Below are positions 1 to 11,618 of a DNA stretch of 64,000 nucleotides, piece after piece; the stretch's first letter is position 1; every line of letters begins with the position of its first letter. The translations under genes were made by a program, and so were the position numbers. Source of the DNA: Adiantum capillus-veneris (taxonomy: Eukaryota; Streptophyta; Polypodiopsida; Polypodiales; Pteridaceae); assembly GCA_014529385.2 (NCBI GenBank), contig CM043956.1, forward strand, positions 88,221,221 to 88,285,220, written 5' to 3'. The notes under the pieces were generated by a model. The model worked only from the letters and a program-made list of their open reading frames with translations, was not told the DNA's origin and did not search any database.

Positions 1-1473
1 GCATAGTACCAGTGAATGCACTACTTTTAGAGTAAATTCAATGGGAATTGCAATGCTTGTGGGAGGTATGGTCATCAAGATAAGGATTGCATAGTATTTA
101 AGTGCGTGATGGCCAATAGACCAACCTTAGCATGGACAGGCACACCTCGAGTACCTGCATTGATGCCGGCCCCACCTCTTGAACAAACATCACAACACAT
201 GGTCCCTAGGGCCCAAAATGTTGTTCAAACAACACCCTTACCACCTCTAGTTCTAGGATCGCAACCACCACATCTGAGAATCACTTCTATGAATCAAGTG
301 GGTTGTGAGTCATCTATTGCTTGTTTGGAAGGCTATGAGGAAGATATATACCCTAATACTGTCTATGGGATTGATGCGCTTGAAGAAAGTCCACAATACT
401 ACATGGAGGACTATTGGGGACAAGCCAAACCTGTCTATCAAGTAGCTGCTCTTGCTGTAAGAGGCCAAAATATCAATTACACTGCCAAGAGTCCACCCCT
501 TCAATGCTATGAGTGTGGAGGTCCACATCTTGTGACCGAGTGTCCTATTAGGCTACAAAATAATGCCACACTGATGAAAACCAATGAAGCGAGCATGTCT
601 ACAATGCTGATACTCATGCATAATCGATGTGGCATAAATCATTTGATTGCTTAATGTCCGAATAATCCAAATGCACCAGAGATCACGCCATTAAACTTGA
701 TTGAGGTTACCAAGGAGCCATCACAAAGTACACATGTGGTACTAGTAGACGTACTCACACGATTGATTCTCCAAAAGCAAAATTATATTCTTGAAGAAAG
801 AGACATGGAATCAATTGCCCAATCTTAGAAGAAGAAGAAGACATGAAGGAAGAGGTTGCAAAAACCAACGAAGTCAGACCCTAGTTCAAAGACCAACATA
901 GGGACTGGTAACGACCCCGTATATATGAACAACACTAAAGAGGATTTTGATTCATGTGAAACCATGGAGAACAAAACGACCACAAAGAAAGAAACCAACA
1001 AGGAAGATCATCATGAGCCACAATGGCCAGGATCCAAGAAGAAGATAGGAACTTATCCAAACCCTACAGAGGAGATTGAGCGAGTCAAGCAATTAAGAAG
1101 TTTGGTAGAAGATACCCAAAGAGATCTAGAGCCAGCACCTAGGCAAATCCAGATTATAGAGACATTGTTCCCTACGCAACAACAACTTCACAAAGTCCAT
1201 AGACCCCTAGCCATACCTAGTGTCATCCAAGAAGAAAGTGACTTAAAGTCATGGGAAAGTGGGCGTACTCACTTTTTGTTGGAAAGAATGTTTACACAGG
1301 GACTACCTAACCCTATTGAAGAAATAGAGATCCCATCTTCCCTATGTCAAGGCACCAAAGCCCAAAAGGTGCCGTTAAATATTGCCAAATTGATGGATTT
1401 CATGGCTTCAAAAGTTATAACCACCATCATGTCCAAACTATTTGGAGACCCTGAGCTATTCTTAGCTCTTTGA
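1..1473 (+). pseudogene. Gag fragment of Ty3-type element A (zinc knuckles), open at left edge
   Basis: Retroelement nucleocapsid region that enters from outside the window. A canonical CX2CX4HX4C knuckle (CNACGRYGHQDKDC) lies at 49-90, in frame with the ORF that follows. A second knuckle with shorter spacing, CX2CX3HX4C (CYECGGPHLVTEC), lies at about 511-549, and a partial third (RCGINHLIA-stop-CP) sits across the stop at 652-654. Past that stop the frame is readable to about 830. An ORF at 856-1473 is charged, with no domain I recognise. The same protein recurs at 9.1-10.9 kb. Known: such knuckles bind RNA during packaging. Stops and frame changes make it non-functional. The family call is firm; the clade within Ty3 is not. 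Confidence 0.8.
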
Positions 1474-1522
1474 GCTTTTCTCAAATGGAGAACTGAAGGT
1501 CGGGCTACCACAATTTTCATAG

Positions 1523-2028
1523 ATGGATGGAGCTAGGGAGATGCCAATAGAGGGGGAACACTTAGATCCACAACCCAACCTAGATGAGAACCATGTTGTA
1601 GAAATACTTGTTAACAAGTTGGGACAATACTTTGAGGACAATGAATCCAATGCAACCATACCAATCACTACCAAGGGATTAACTATGAAGGTAATCCTTG
1701 ATGGTGGTGCTGGGGTTAGCATTGTGACTGAAAATTTCTAGGAAACTATGGTAAGATCTCTCACCTTGGGACCACAACCATAGTATTAAAGATGGCCAAT
1801 GGATCTATTGTTAAACCTATTGGGATGCTAGAAGATCTTACAATCAAGGTCTTTGGACATAAAATAAGAAATACCTTTATTGTTATGGATTTCTCCAAGA
1901 ACACTATGGAATCTGAGATGATCTTAGGACGTCCTTTTATGAGGGAAGCAAAAATGGTGTATGACTGGTCTAAAAACCATGTCTACTTGTGCAGTTCTAA
2001 GATTCTGTCATTCGAGTGGATCTTGTAA
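1523..2028 (+). pseudogene. Retropepsin-like domain 1 of element A
   Basis: Aspartic protease of a retroelement polyprotein, in two frames. The active-site loop ILDGGAGVSIV lies at about 1690-1725, with the Asp retained and Gly-Gly in place of Thr/Ser-Gly. After a frame break at the TAG near 1740, ORF 1792-2028 gives the rest of the fold, ending in the flap/dimer signature MILGRPFM. Known: this family cuts Gag-Pol. Its position after Gag fits the family order. A second and different retropepsin-like domain follows 0.8 kb downstream. Confidence 0.75.
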
Positions 2029-2126
2029 CTAATCAAGCACATCCTCTAGGAAACAAGTTTACAATTGATCATAGATATGACATTACAGTTCACTCGGCCC
2101 CATAGCAATATTTTTACACATGTAAA

Positions 2127-2504
2127 GTGGACACCGATGTTGGGGAAGATTCTCCTTATATGGATGTACTACTTGGGATGACTGAGTCGGACAATGCGGA
2201 TTGGGTCCACTTAGCAGCAAATATAGACACTTGGGGAAGCAGAGGGACAACCTGGGTAACACTTGAGGGGGATGAAATGCCACCACTTGTATCCTTAAAT
2301 ATGCTACAAGCAATGCATAAAGCTTTTGATGACCTACAAGATGAAGGCTTGACTGACATTGGAACCAATAGCGTCTCACAAGACTATAGCCCACACGATT
2401 TGGGGTTAGAATCATCAATTGAAATTGACTGTGAGGACAAAGAATCTGAGTTAGATCTTAGTGTAAATGTGGGGCAAACCATTCAGGGCCCAATGGTATC
2501 CTAG
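2127..2504 (+). pseudogene. Acidic ORF between two protease domains of element A, unrecognised
   Basis: A 125-residue ORF, strongly acidic (many Asp/Glu, few Lys), with no zinc knuckle, membrane segment or motif I recognise. It lies between the two retropepsin-like regions on the same strand and probably belongs to the same polyprotein as a spacer. From 2505 to 2770 the sequence is Lys/Glu-rich in one frame (about 2580-2740, coiled-coil-like) but interrupted. No function is assigned. Confidence 0.4.
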
Positions 2505-2770
2505 ATGACAATATATCCAAGGGAGCAGAAGACACAAGTAGCGATCCATCTAGTGACTCTTCACTAGAGATTGGCCATAATCAGAAACTAGATAAGAAGA
2601 GTAAGAGATATAAGAAGCAACGATATCGAGAAAATGTGCGTTCTAGAATAAATGAAAAGAAAGCATCCAAAGAACAGGTAGAGCTTAAAAATATCCAAGC
2701 AAGAGTTGAGGCTCAAGAAAGACAACAACGTCTTAGATGCCAATGAGAAGCTAATCTCGGAATCACGAAA

Positions 2771-3108
2771 GTGTTTTTTGAAGACGATGATGATGATTCA
2801 TTGGAATCTGAGCCATCTCTAGGATATCGAATTGAACTAAATACCCTTTATAAGAGAGTACTATATAACAAATTATTGGATATAGGAGCTCAATATAATT
2901 TGTTATCCTGTGGAGTTTGGTGTCAGCTAGGAAAACCACCCCTATCCACAAGCACCATGCAAGTCAAGGGTGTCAATAAGAAGAAGACCATTGTTTTTGG
3001 AATGCTACACACTCCTGTTATTTATGAAAATGGAACCGTGGCTCAAAGCTTTTTGGTTATGCCTGTTGGTACTATGGAGGGTAATATAAACTTGGGGCGC
3101 AAATAGAT
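2771..3108 (+). pseudogene. Retropepsin-like domain 2 of element A (atypical active site)
   Basis: The ORF carries LLDIGAQYNLLSCGVW (about 2873-2920), the Asp-loop of a retropepsin-like fold with Ile-Gly-Ala after the Asp. About 55 residues on it has INLGRKxM, the equivalent of ILGRPWM, with a TAG (3106-3108) where the Trp would be. The loop aligns residue for residue (D-x-x-A-x-x-N-x-x-S-x-G-x-W) with the minus-strand domain near 26.5 kb, but not closely with domain 1. It may be a structural or inactive paralogue. Activity cannot be judged from sequence alone. Confidence 0.6.
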
Positions 3109-3178
3109 GTCTGCAGTCAAATGTAATATTAATTAGGAGACCGGGAGTATCACGACGCAGAAACCAACTCATGGCCCT

Positions 3179-3826
3179 ATGGATCAAGAAATAACACCTA
3201 AAATCTCACCTCTTCATAACACCAAAAACAACAAAATATTGCCAATCCAAAAAGTCACAACATCCTTGCTAGTAGCACAACCCTCTAAAGCTTCAGCTTC
3301 CATGGCTACGACAAAAAGTGCTACATCAAAGGCTCCACAAGATCTAACTAAGGGTACATATCAATGGGTCCCCAAGGTATCGTTATCGGACCCCCCTATG
3401 GTTCAATTTAATTCACAAAGGAAACCTCAAAGGAAGGCGTCCACTTAGGTTAAGAAGGTGGAAACCAAATCATGTTGGATTCCCAAAAAACTATTAGAAG
3501 CCCAAGGCTACTATGATGGAAATGATCAAATTTGGGTACCTAAACGTAAATCGTGTCCTTCCCTATCCATTACAAAACCATGTGTGTCAAACCTTGTGAT
3601 TCCAAAGCCGATGGAAGACCATGGGAAGGGAAAGATCCGAGAATGCTACACACCTATTCCAGAGCTAGTTTGGGTTCCAAGGGAAAACCAATCTATTTGG
3701 CTTAGCTCAAGAAAGGGGGAGCTCCATGAAGCTTCTATCTCTTCATGTAATGCATCCATAAAGGTACAAGTTCTACACAACGTCCACCTACCATACAAAG
3801 CCTCCATGAAGCTACAAAAGATTTGA
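3179..3826 (+). pseudogene. Trp-rich WxPK/GYY linker region of element A
   Basis: Two ORFs (3179-3448 and 3458-3826) contain repeated Trp-Pro boxes: YQWVPK, CWIPKKLLEAQGYYDG (about 3475-3520), QIWVPK, ELVWVPRE and SIWL. The block directly follows retropepsin domain 2. A matching block, AEQGYYEG then LWLPK, follows the homologous protease on the minus strand near 25.87 kb, so it is a conserved part of this element family and not random sequence. The role is unknown; it may be a linker between protease and RT. No RT follows here, so the element is truncated near 3.83 kb. Confidence 0.6.
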
Positions 3827-4472
3827 CACCTCCCATTGTTCAATTATTACCTAATGCACTACTTCAAGTTTGTTCATGGGGGAGTACCTTACCATCCTTG
3901 CAACTCGATGAGGCACCCCAGGTAATAGAGAACTGCAATAGTTGGTCATTATTTAACTGCAGGTACATAAAAATTTGTTTTGAAAAAAGGGGTTTTTCAT
4001 ACTTGATATTCACCGCTTTTTACTGCTGATAACGGCACTTCAACAAAAATCTAGATTGTGTTTTTGGGGGGCATAATCAGTCGTATAGCCTGATGAAATT
4101 AAAAACATCGTGTGGTGGGCCGTGACAAAATATGACACTTCTGAGGAGCAATGTTCCTTATTTTTTAAAACATGTATAATCCATCATATGGGTTGGATAA
4201 GTCTATATAGTAAGGGCTGCATGGCCGCTACTGCTTACTGTGGTGCAATAATATACATGGATTGGGGGTTAGCCAATTGGCTTGTGGCATACTAACTATA
4301 CCTTTTTGAAAACACACACTTTATTTTTTACACTTGGCCTCGGATTCTTAAAGCTCTTTAAGATAAAAGATCAAAGTAAAGTCATTTGTCAAATTTGAGG
4401 GCTGGAGTTTCTTTATGGCCTTCAAAAGAAAAGCAGATTCACACTTTAAATGACACATGGATGCCTCCAGTG

Positions 4473-4475
<3 letters not shown>

Positions 4476-4521
<46 letters not shown>
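4476..4521. repeat. (CT)n microsatellite
   Basis: Uninterrupted CT dinucleotide of about 22 units, the first of four sizeable CT tracts on this strand in the window. Confidence 0.95.
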
Positions 4522-4523
<2 letters not shown>

Positions 4524-5332
4524 AATGCACGCATGCCCACACATCGATGCCCCATGAGAGGGTGTAATAGATTTTCGATGGGTGTGTCTCTCCCCGAGGG
4601 GAATCACCATGGAAAACTTACTGCACCACGTAAGTGCAAGGGAGGGGTTTTTTTTTACAAGTTACATAAGCGTATAAGTTAGGGGCAGGCCCCCGATAAT
4701 TTATCTGCCAAGCTTAAAAATAAGGGAGGGGGTATCATATTTATTGGTTGGGGGGAAGGGAAGTGAGAAAAGGGAAAAATGAGAGGAAGGTTTTGTGTTT
4801 CAAAATCATGGATTCCCAAAAGAGTCTGCCCTTGAACTTTTGAGTCAATAGCTACAAAGATCCATGCAAGAATTAACACTTCTTTGTATCAATTCCTTGT
4901 TTTGTGATTATAGTTCATTTCTTGAGGGATGAAAGCTATAAAGATTTTGTATAGATGCAAATTTACACAAAGAACCTAGCACAACTATATGACAATGTTT
5001 TTTGAGTAATTTAGATGGGGCATAATTGGATGAGTAGCAAGAGTGCAAGCTGAACAGGTACATAGTTTCAAAGTCAAACTAAGACACATTGAGGGTACAT
5101 CTAGTTATCAACATAAGTGGTTCCTTAGTACATTGCCTATCACTATGCTACATGCTCTTTGACTATTTTTACTCAGTTAGATGATATGAGACCTAAATTC
5201 TATATGTAAGATAGGGGTATGATAATTTTCTGCATTGATTGCCGTATAAGCGTAGAAAGGGGGGTTGTATGCCCTAATATGAGTCGTATATGAGGGTGTT
5301 ATCAAAGTTGTCCACTCGCACGTGGCGTCCCG

Positions 5333-5458
5333 TTTTATATATAGAGTGAATCCCCCGGGGTCTCTCCTCTATTTGCATAGCATGTCCTCAGGGTGGTGAG
5401 AGAGTGATCATGCTCTTCCATTTTGGGGCTATTTGAGATTCCCAATGTTTGCAATAAA
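5333..5458 (+). promoter_or_regulatory. LTR-like TATA box and polyadenylation signal
   Basis: TTTTATATATAGAG at 5334-5345 is followed by a CT-rich initiator-like stretch and, 110 bp on, AATAAA at 5453-5458. This spacing is typical of the U3/R part of a plant LTR. The LTR ends were not found, so this is an inference from spacing. Confidence 0.4.
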
Positions 5459-5661
5459 ATAAGGTTTAGTGTATTTTTACCACTAAAATTGCAATTTTTT
5501 GGCTAGATTCCAAGCTTGCCTATTGATGAAATTTTGCAATTTTTTATATAAATACCATCAATTCTTTCAATTTTGACCTAAAATCCAAAAGGGTGTAATT
5601 GTGCCTTTATTTACTTTAAATTTTCTTTGATTTTTTTTTGTGAGCAAGCCCTATTCAAGAG

Positions 5662-5681
5662 CTCTCTCTCTCTCTCTCTCT
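5662..5681. repeat. (CT)n microsatellite
   Basis: About ten CT units within the 3.8-7.1 kb non-coding stretch. Confidence 0.9.
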
Positions 5682-6761
5682 ACGTGTCTCGTATTAGGTG
5701 TACATAGTGCCAATTTGACTCCAGCGTCATCCAACTCTAGCACTTTGCACAAAGCTACAATGTGCAATATGCACATTCTCAAGGCTAGACAGACAATTAT
5801 ACATGGAGGTGCCAAGTGTCAGATATTAGCTCAAATTATACAATGCATGAAAGCTTTAAAAATTTGGCATGCTTTGATCTCAAGTATAAACTTCAAGGCT
5901 AAGTGTGTATTTGGTAGAAAGGAAAAGGGAGTTCTTTATGGCCTTCAAAATGCAAAGTAGAGCCACCAATGTTTGGGAAAATTGTGTTGATGCTTAGCCT
6001 TAAGCCAATTGAAAAATAAAAACCACCAATTGAAAGGAGAGGGAGAAGGAAAAAATTCAATTGAAAATTTTGAGAAAATATAGTTAAATTAAAAAAATCG
6101 ATTATTTTAAAAATTTCCTCTAAATCTATCCCAAAGGGGACTTTGTATGTTTGTAAAATTGATTTTCTCAAACTCTAAGAGCCACCCTTCACAAAAAAGA
6201 TCTGGTTTGGGTTGATTGTGACTATGTGCATGTGCAAGTAGAGGGCTTGTGTCAGCTTGTGCTCCTTCGCTATAGTCTTGTGTAGATTTGTGGGCGCTGA
6301 TACTGGGGTTGAGGGCTTGGGGTAGCTTCTGAGGGGTTCTCAATCTTGCACCGTCGCCACTCGCTACACTTTGATCAAGTCCTTGTTCATTTGGTTTATT
6401 ATATTTCCACACCTTAGCGTACTTACTTGGATCTATACAAGCACTTATTATCCTCATCTTTGGCACGCTCATTATATCAGTTCTAAGCGTAGATTTTTGT
6501 TATCTACCAAGCAATTAGGTCTCCCCAATCTCAGGAAAAAAATTTCTTTCAAAACATATTATGTGCATAAGTGAAGGGTGAGTTTAGGAAATGAAAAGAC
6601 AGATGAAGGTAGAAAGTCAAAAGACGAATGAAGGTGGAAATCCAAAAGACAAATGAAGATGGAAAGTCAAAAGACTTTTTTTGTCCACATAAATAGGTGT
6701 TTTTCTACTCTTTCATTTTTCCTTGAGCGTTTTCTTCTTAGTTCTCTTCAACGTTTTCCTT

Positions 6762-6763
<2 letters not shown>

Positions 6764-6805
<42 letters not shown>
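6764..6805. repeat. (CT)n microsatellite
   Basis: About 20 uninterrupted CT units. An ORF across it encodes only a Ser-Leu run and was not called. Confidence 0.95.
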
Positions 6806-6807
<2 letters not shown>

Positions 6808-7125
6808 GTGTGCAATGTTGTATTCATACTTCTTAGGAAATGTTGCATATCAATGTGCTTTGTCATTGCCTGTCGTTACGTGCTATAGATTAACGCATCG
6901 TTTTTCTTATTTTTGAGTGGAATCTTTGAATAAGGAGCACCTTTTATTTTTTTTTAAAGTCATTAGGAATACCTTTTAATTTTTTATAATAAGGGTGCTG
7001 ATTACAATTTTTCTTTTATAATAAGGGAGTTGATTATAGTTTTTATTTCTTTCCCTCCTTAGGGAGTGCTAAGCACCTTAGTAGTGGCTTGCAAGCCTCT
7101 CCAATCTTAATTCCTCACCTTAAGA

Positions 7126-7443
7126 GTGTTCTCCCTCAACGGATTTAGAGTTCTTAGATACAACCCATGGAGGAAAAAATCACTAAATTCTCAGCTGCTT
7201 GTGGCAGGGAAACTGTCATCGAATGATGTGCCGATGGATGATGGCGATGGGCCAAATTCACCCCATAGCTGCATAAATTTGCGGCGTGTGTATGACAGCA
7301 GTAAGATGGGTGAAACTTTGACAAGGGGTCTGAACAAGAGAGATGATAAAGCTTTGGTGACGGAGAAGGCCTTTTATGATAAAACCAACGATAAAGAAAA
7401 AGAGATCACCTTAATGTCTATAGCTAAGGAAATTAACTTCTAG
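7126..7443 (+). pseudogene. ORF upstream of LINE ORF1 domain, possibly its N-terminus
   Basis: A 105-residue hydrophilic ORF, rich in Lys/Asp, with no recognised motif. It lies about 200 bp before the DUF4283 region on the same strand, so it may be the N-terminal part of the same LINE ORF1 after frameshifts. The 7444-7650 interval stays partly readable but contains stops. Confidence 0.35.
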
Positions 7444-7649
7444 GTGAAGACCCTCAAAGTAGGCATACCTCAAGGTACAATTTTTTACAAATGGGAACCA
7501 AGAGTCAGTCGCTAATTCATCTTCAAGGACAAGCATCTCGTCTGCAAGTGTATTGAAGGGTATTAGGTCTAGAGAAACTGCTGAAATCACATCAATGATA
7601 CATAAATAGCTTGAAAAAGGCTTGAGCGGTAACAAAAGAACAAGCACAC

Positions 7650-8371
7650 ATGCCAAAAATAGCCAGATATCCAAGGAAGGGTTGGCAGATCAAGCCGGCT
7701 TATAATGCCTTTAAAAAATCTCTTTTGCAACAGGTGGAGGCTGCGGAGGCTATCAGAGTTGCAATTCCGCCAGCTCTTATCAAGAAGCAACTTGCCATGC
7801 AAGCAAAGCTTATGCTTGTGTTTGGCTTTAGTGGGAGATTCCCAAATAGGTATGAGATGATACAATGGATTCATGGTCCTCAAATCTTGGCCCTGGTGGA
7901 GAAATTGAAAGTAATACTTACCTTGCCAAGGGATTTTTCTTGGTAAGGTTCAAGGAGGTTTTGATGTCACAAAGATCCTTGATAAAGGCCCCTTGATATT
8001 TAACAAGACAACTGTTTGTGTGGTACCTTGGGAGCCTGTATTTGAGTCGGCAGAGTCTCTCCAGGGGATTCATCCTGTCTAGGTTGAGTTTGTGGGTTTT
8101 CCGAGTTGGCTCTAGGATAACATCATGATGCTTGCCAATCAACTGGGAACTCCTTTGTTTGTTTCTCACAAGAGGGGTCTTGGAAAGACCTCCAACTGGG
8201 TTTGTATAGGATGAATTGTTTCTATCACACCACCAAAGAGCATGGTGATCAATGTTGGAGCTGGGCTCATCACAAATCCTCTCAATTTCAGAACCTACTT
8301 TGGGGCATGCTTCGACTGTAACAAATTTGGCCACTTTTCTAAGGATTGTAATTTGTCCCAGGAGGGCTAAA
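7650..8371 (+). pseudogene. LINE ORF1-type protein remnant (DUF4283 + CCHC zinc knuckle)
   Basis: Spread over shifting frames is the plant LINE ORF1 layout. The DUF4283 start GRFPNRYEMIQWIHGP lies at about 7838-7885. It is followed by a GFFLVRFKE-like strand (about 7935-7960), GPLIFNKTTVCVVPWEP (about 7991-8041), VEFVGFPSWL and LANQLGTPLF. It ends in the zinc knuckle CFDCNKFGHFSKDC near 8310-8350 and a stop at about 8370. Known: DUF4283 with zf-CCHC_4 is the nucleic-acid-binding ORF1 of plant L1-type elements and their derivatives. At least two frameshifts and several stops make this dead. No endonuclease or RT follows. Confidence 0.75.
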
Positions 8372-9090
8372 AAAAGTGCCAATCTAAAGTGCAGGATTTC
8401 ACCATTGGGAAAGGCAATCAAGTCCTTGGTGGGGCAACAACTATGGATGAGAGTGGGAATCAAATAATGAATGATAAAGAGACAAGAGTAGGGGAGGAAA
8501 AGGAGGCTATTATATGTGACAAATAAGACATGAGAATGCAAGAGAAGTTTGTGGATTAGCAGAGTGTCTTACCACTAATCCCCGAATGCTCAAACAAGGA
8601 AAACTCTTTTTTCTTTCATTCGTACACATGTAATCCGCTCACAGTAACAACTACGATGGCTGTGAAAGTCTTGGGGCTAAAGAGGGTCAAGAGGGTGAAG
8701 ATGATGGCAAGAGAATCCATGACATTGGAAGCGGCTAGTGCTTGGAAACAAAAAGACACCTCTCCACCCCCCGCTCCTTTAAAAGGAGGTACTCTTGGCA
8801 TCCCTCTCCACAACCCCTTTGAAGTGCTGTAGGAAAAGAAGTCCCTCAAATTTGAAAAGCCTTCGGACTGTCGTGAAACCATAGCTGCAGAGATTAAGCC
8901 AACATCAGATGTTGAGGAATTTGTCCCTCTCTCTCCATGATTACTACAAATGCTTTGGCCTCTGCTCAGATTGTACAATCCACATCTAGCGCCATTAATA
9001 TTAACGAGCAACAAATAATAATTTGTGATGTCTTCCATGGCATCATCTACTCGGAGAGGCAAAATCGAGGCGTAAATGTACCCTCAAATG
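8372..9090 (+). other. Probable decayed C-terminal tail of LINE ORF1
   Basis: No domain is recognised. One frame between about 8660 and 8935 is readable as a Lys- then Pro-rich segment, which would fit the variable tail of a LINE ORF1, but the link is by position only. The A-family gag begins just after. Confidence 0.3.
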
Positions 9091-9092
9091 GC

Positions 9093-10863
9093 CCCATGAG
9101 ATTTTTGGATACAAGCAAGGCCAAACAACATAATCTATCATCCTATGATGAGTCCCATGGACCCCTCATATGTCGCTTCACCTAGACTCCCGATGCAGTT
9201 CGAGCCCACGAACAATAACTTTAGTTTTCCTAGTTTGGCTCAACTTCCTCTCAGAGAAACCACCACGCCTACTCTAGTGATGCTCCTGATAGAGAATGCA
9301 TCCACGACCTCTAGGGCTAGTACAATATTGCTACCTAGTGGCGTAGTACCTACCACTAGGCTTCAACCATATGTGCTTGTAGCCACTTATGCACACATGG
9401 CTCCTACACCTCCAATTGTACCAATAGCGTATGAGCCACGACTGCCATTATCAAGCCCTTATTTGAGTGGGCCTATGCCAAGTCATATTGCATATCCTAC
9501 GTCGGCTACAGATATGCCAGACCAATAACAACCCCCATCCCACATATGATTCCAAGAGTGCCTCCACCAACCATACCTCCTCACATAGGTGATTTGGCAG
9601 CATTTACTCAAATGATCGGTTGATCGATTGCATAGAACATGATTCATGCACATAAGAGAGAACCTAGGGGTAAAGCCATACAAATTGAAAATCTTACACA
9701 AAAATTCAATGGGGACAAAGATGCTTAAAAGCATATCTAAGTATTTGAACAAGTATGTGATTCCCTAGGAGATCACAACAAACTACTTAAGTGCAATGCT
9801 TTAAGCTTGACTTTGAGTGGAAAGGCTGGGGATTGGTATAGGACCTTAAGGATGGAAGAGAACACGATTTACCCTAATCTTTAGAGATTGTTCTTGAAGG
9901 AGTACATATGAGAAGGTGCGCTTTGGGGTGTAGCATCTTAGCCTACAAAAGACTGAATGTGAGGAAGGAGAGTCTCTAAGAGACTTATTAGTCATCTAAA
10001 GCACTTGAATTTTCGTTTTTCTATAAAATAATTTCAACAATAACCAATTTCTTGATAGATTCCTATGAGGAGCAACATGAAAATATCTATAATAGCCTAG
10101 TCATTAGAGGTATTACTACCTAGGAGACAATCACTAACTATCAATGCAATCCAATTGGAAGACACTGAATAATTGTGCTCCATAAAACAATCATATGTAT
10201 TCAAGAAGGGAACAACAATGGTGCTGATTTTTCTTTGATCCACATAGCACTAGTGAATGTCCTACATTTAGAGTAAAATTCAACTGGAATTGCAATGAAT
10301 GTGGTAGGTACGGTCACCAAGCTAAGGATTGCATAATGTTCAAATGTGTGATGGCAAATAGACCATCCTTGGCCTAGAAGGATTGACCTTGAGTTCCTGC
10401 ATTGATGCCTTTCCCACCTTTTGAACAACTATCACAACACATGGTTCCTAGAGCCCAAAATGTTATTCAAGCTACACCGCTATCACCTCGAGTGCTAGGA
10501 GCACATCTCTCGCATCCAAGAGTCACCCCTATGAATCATATGGGTAGCAAGCCATCTAGTGATTGTTTGGAAGGTTGTGAAGATGATATATACCCTAATA
10601 TTTCCTATGGGAGGATGCACTTGAAGAGTGTCCGCAATACTACATGGAGGACTATTAGGGACAAGTAAAACATGTTTATCAAAAGTAGCTACTCTTGCAA
10701 TACTACATGGAGGACTATTAGGGACAAGTAAAACATGTTTATCAAAAGTAGCTACTCTTGCAACAAGAGGCCAAAATATTAATCTCATTGCAAAGAGACC
10801 ACCGCTTCAATGCTACACGTGTGGGGATCCACATCATGTAGCTAAGTGTCCTACTAGACTATA
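9093..10863 (+). pseudogene. Gag of element B, second copy of the A family
   Basis: Proline/threonine-rich N-terminal ORF 9145-9528, then a capsid-like stretch with stops containing LSLTLSGKAGDWYRTL (about 9806-9853). Next come the knuckle CNECGRYGHQAKDC (10291-10332), the ANRPSLA phrase shared with element A, a Pro-rich linker, a perfect 63-bp tandem duplication, and a short-spaced knuckle CYTCGDPHHVAKC (10811-10849). Order and wording match 1-654, but B keeps the upstream capsid part missing from this window's copy A. Multiple stops. Downstream protease and pol are absent. Confidence 0.75.
10634..10759 (+). repeat. Perfect 63-bp tandem duplication in gag B
   Basis: Two identical 63-bp units (10634-10696 and 10697-10759), 21 codons each, so the frame is kept. 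Identity is complete by eye, which implies a duplication much younger than the many stops in the surrounding gag. Confidence 0.95.
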
Positions 10864-11618
10864 AAACAATGACACACTAGTGCATATCAATCAAGGGAGA
10901 ACATCTACAATGCCGATACTCATGTGTACTTGATGTGTCCTAAGTGATATGCTCCGATCAGGGCTTTACAACGTTGCATTTGATGCTCGGAGTCACCCGC
11001 TACGCTTTCATCAAGATTGCTCGGTGTGGGGAGCAAAATAAGAAATTTATATGCTTAAGTGGGGAGGTGGGAGGATGGTGCCAAGTGGCAATGAATTAAT
11101 CCCACATGGGTGGGAGCAAGTGTAAAATGGAGGGTATAAGGGGGGGAGTGGGTACCCCCTAAGGTTGTATCAAATGGGAAATGCTGATCTCTTGCCCTGC
11201 TAATGGGGGCTTGTGGGTGTTGGGGAAGGGGGGGGGGTGCCCATTTTCGGTTCATACCAGTTGGACAGGCACCTGGGCATGCTTTTTGGTCCCCTGGACA
11301 CTTCCCCTCCCCCCTTTTCCTTGGTCAAAAAGTGACTGACATGCCATTTTCCACCCAAATTAAGCCCAAAATGAGCCAATAAAAAGAGGACTACAAGGGG
11401 AATCATGTCGGCTAAGAGGAGAGAGAAGATCCCTTGGGATAAGAGCCAAAAAATACCCCTTTTAATTACTTAAGGCCGTCGTATAATTTGATTGTAGCCT
11501 TTGGAGGGTCATGAGGTTCTGTGAAACCAAGCACTGGGGAATGGGTTATCCAGTGTGAGGTGGATTAGGTACTGGAGCAATCCATCGACATCCCTTGAGC
11601 TTTTGACGTCACATGTAA
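10864..11618. other. Non-coding stretch between gag B and element C
   Basis: No gene seen. There are G-rich runs (11225-11237) and C-rich runs (11311-11319). It probably holds the degraded LTR/leader of element C, but I found no PBS. Confidence 0.4.

Larger units (their letters stand above)
3827..7125. other. Non-coding, LTR-like stretch with CT microsatellites
   Basis: No supportable gene in 3.3 kb. There are three CT tracts, a TATA-like plus polyA-signal pair near 5.34-5.46 kb, a poly-T tract at 4650-4656, and a phrase repeated at about 4414 and 5931 (TTCTTTATGGCCTTCAAAA). ORFs here are short and driven by CT runs. Probably degraded LTRs or untranslated retroelement DNA. Confidence 0.5.

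Noticed and set aside
11055-11406. Pro-rich minus-strand ORFs
   Set aside because: Derived from G/C-rich simple sequence; no domain, start context or homologous copy.
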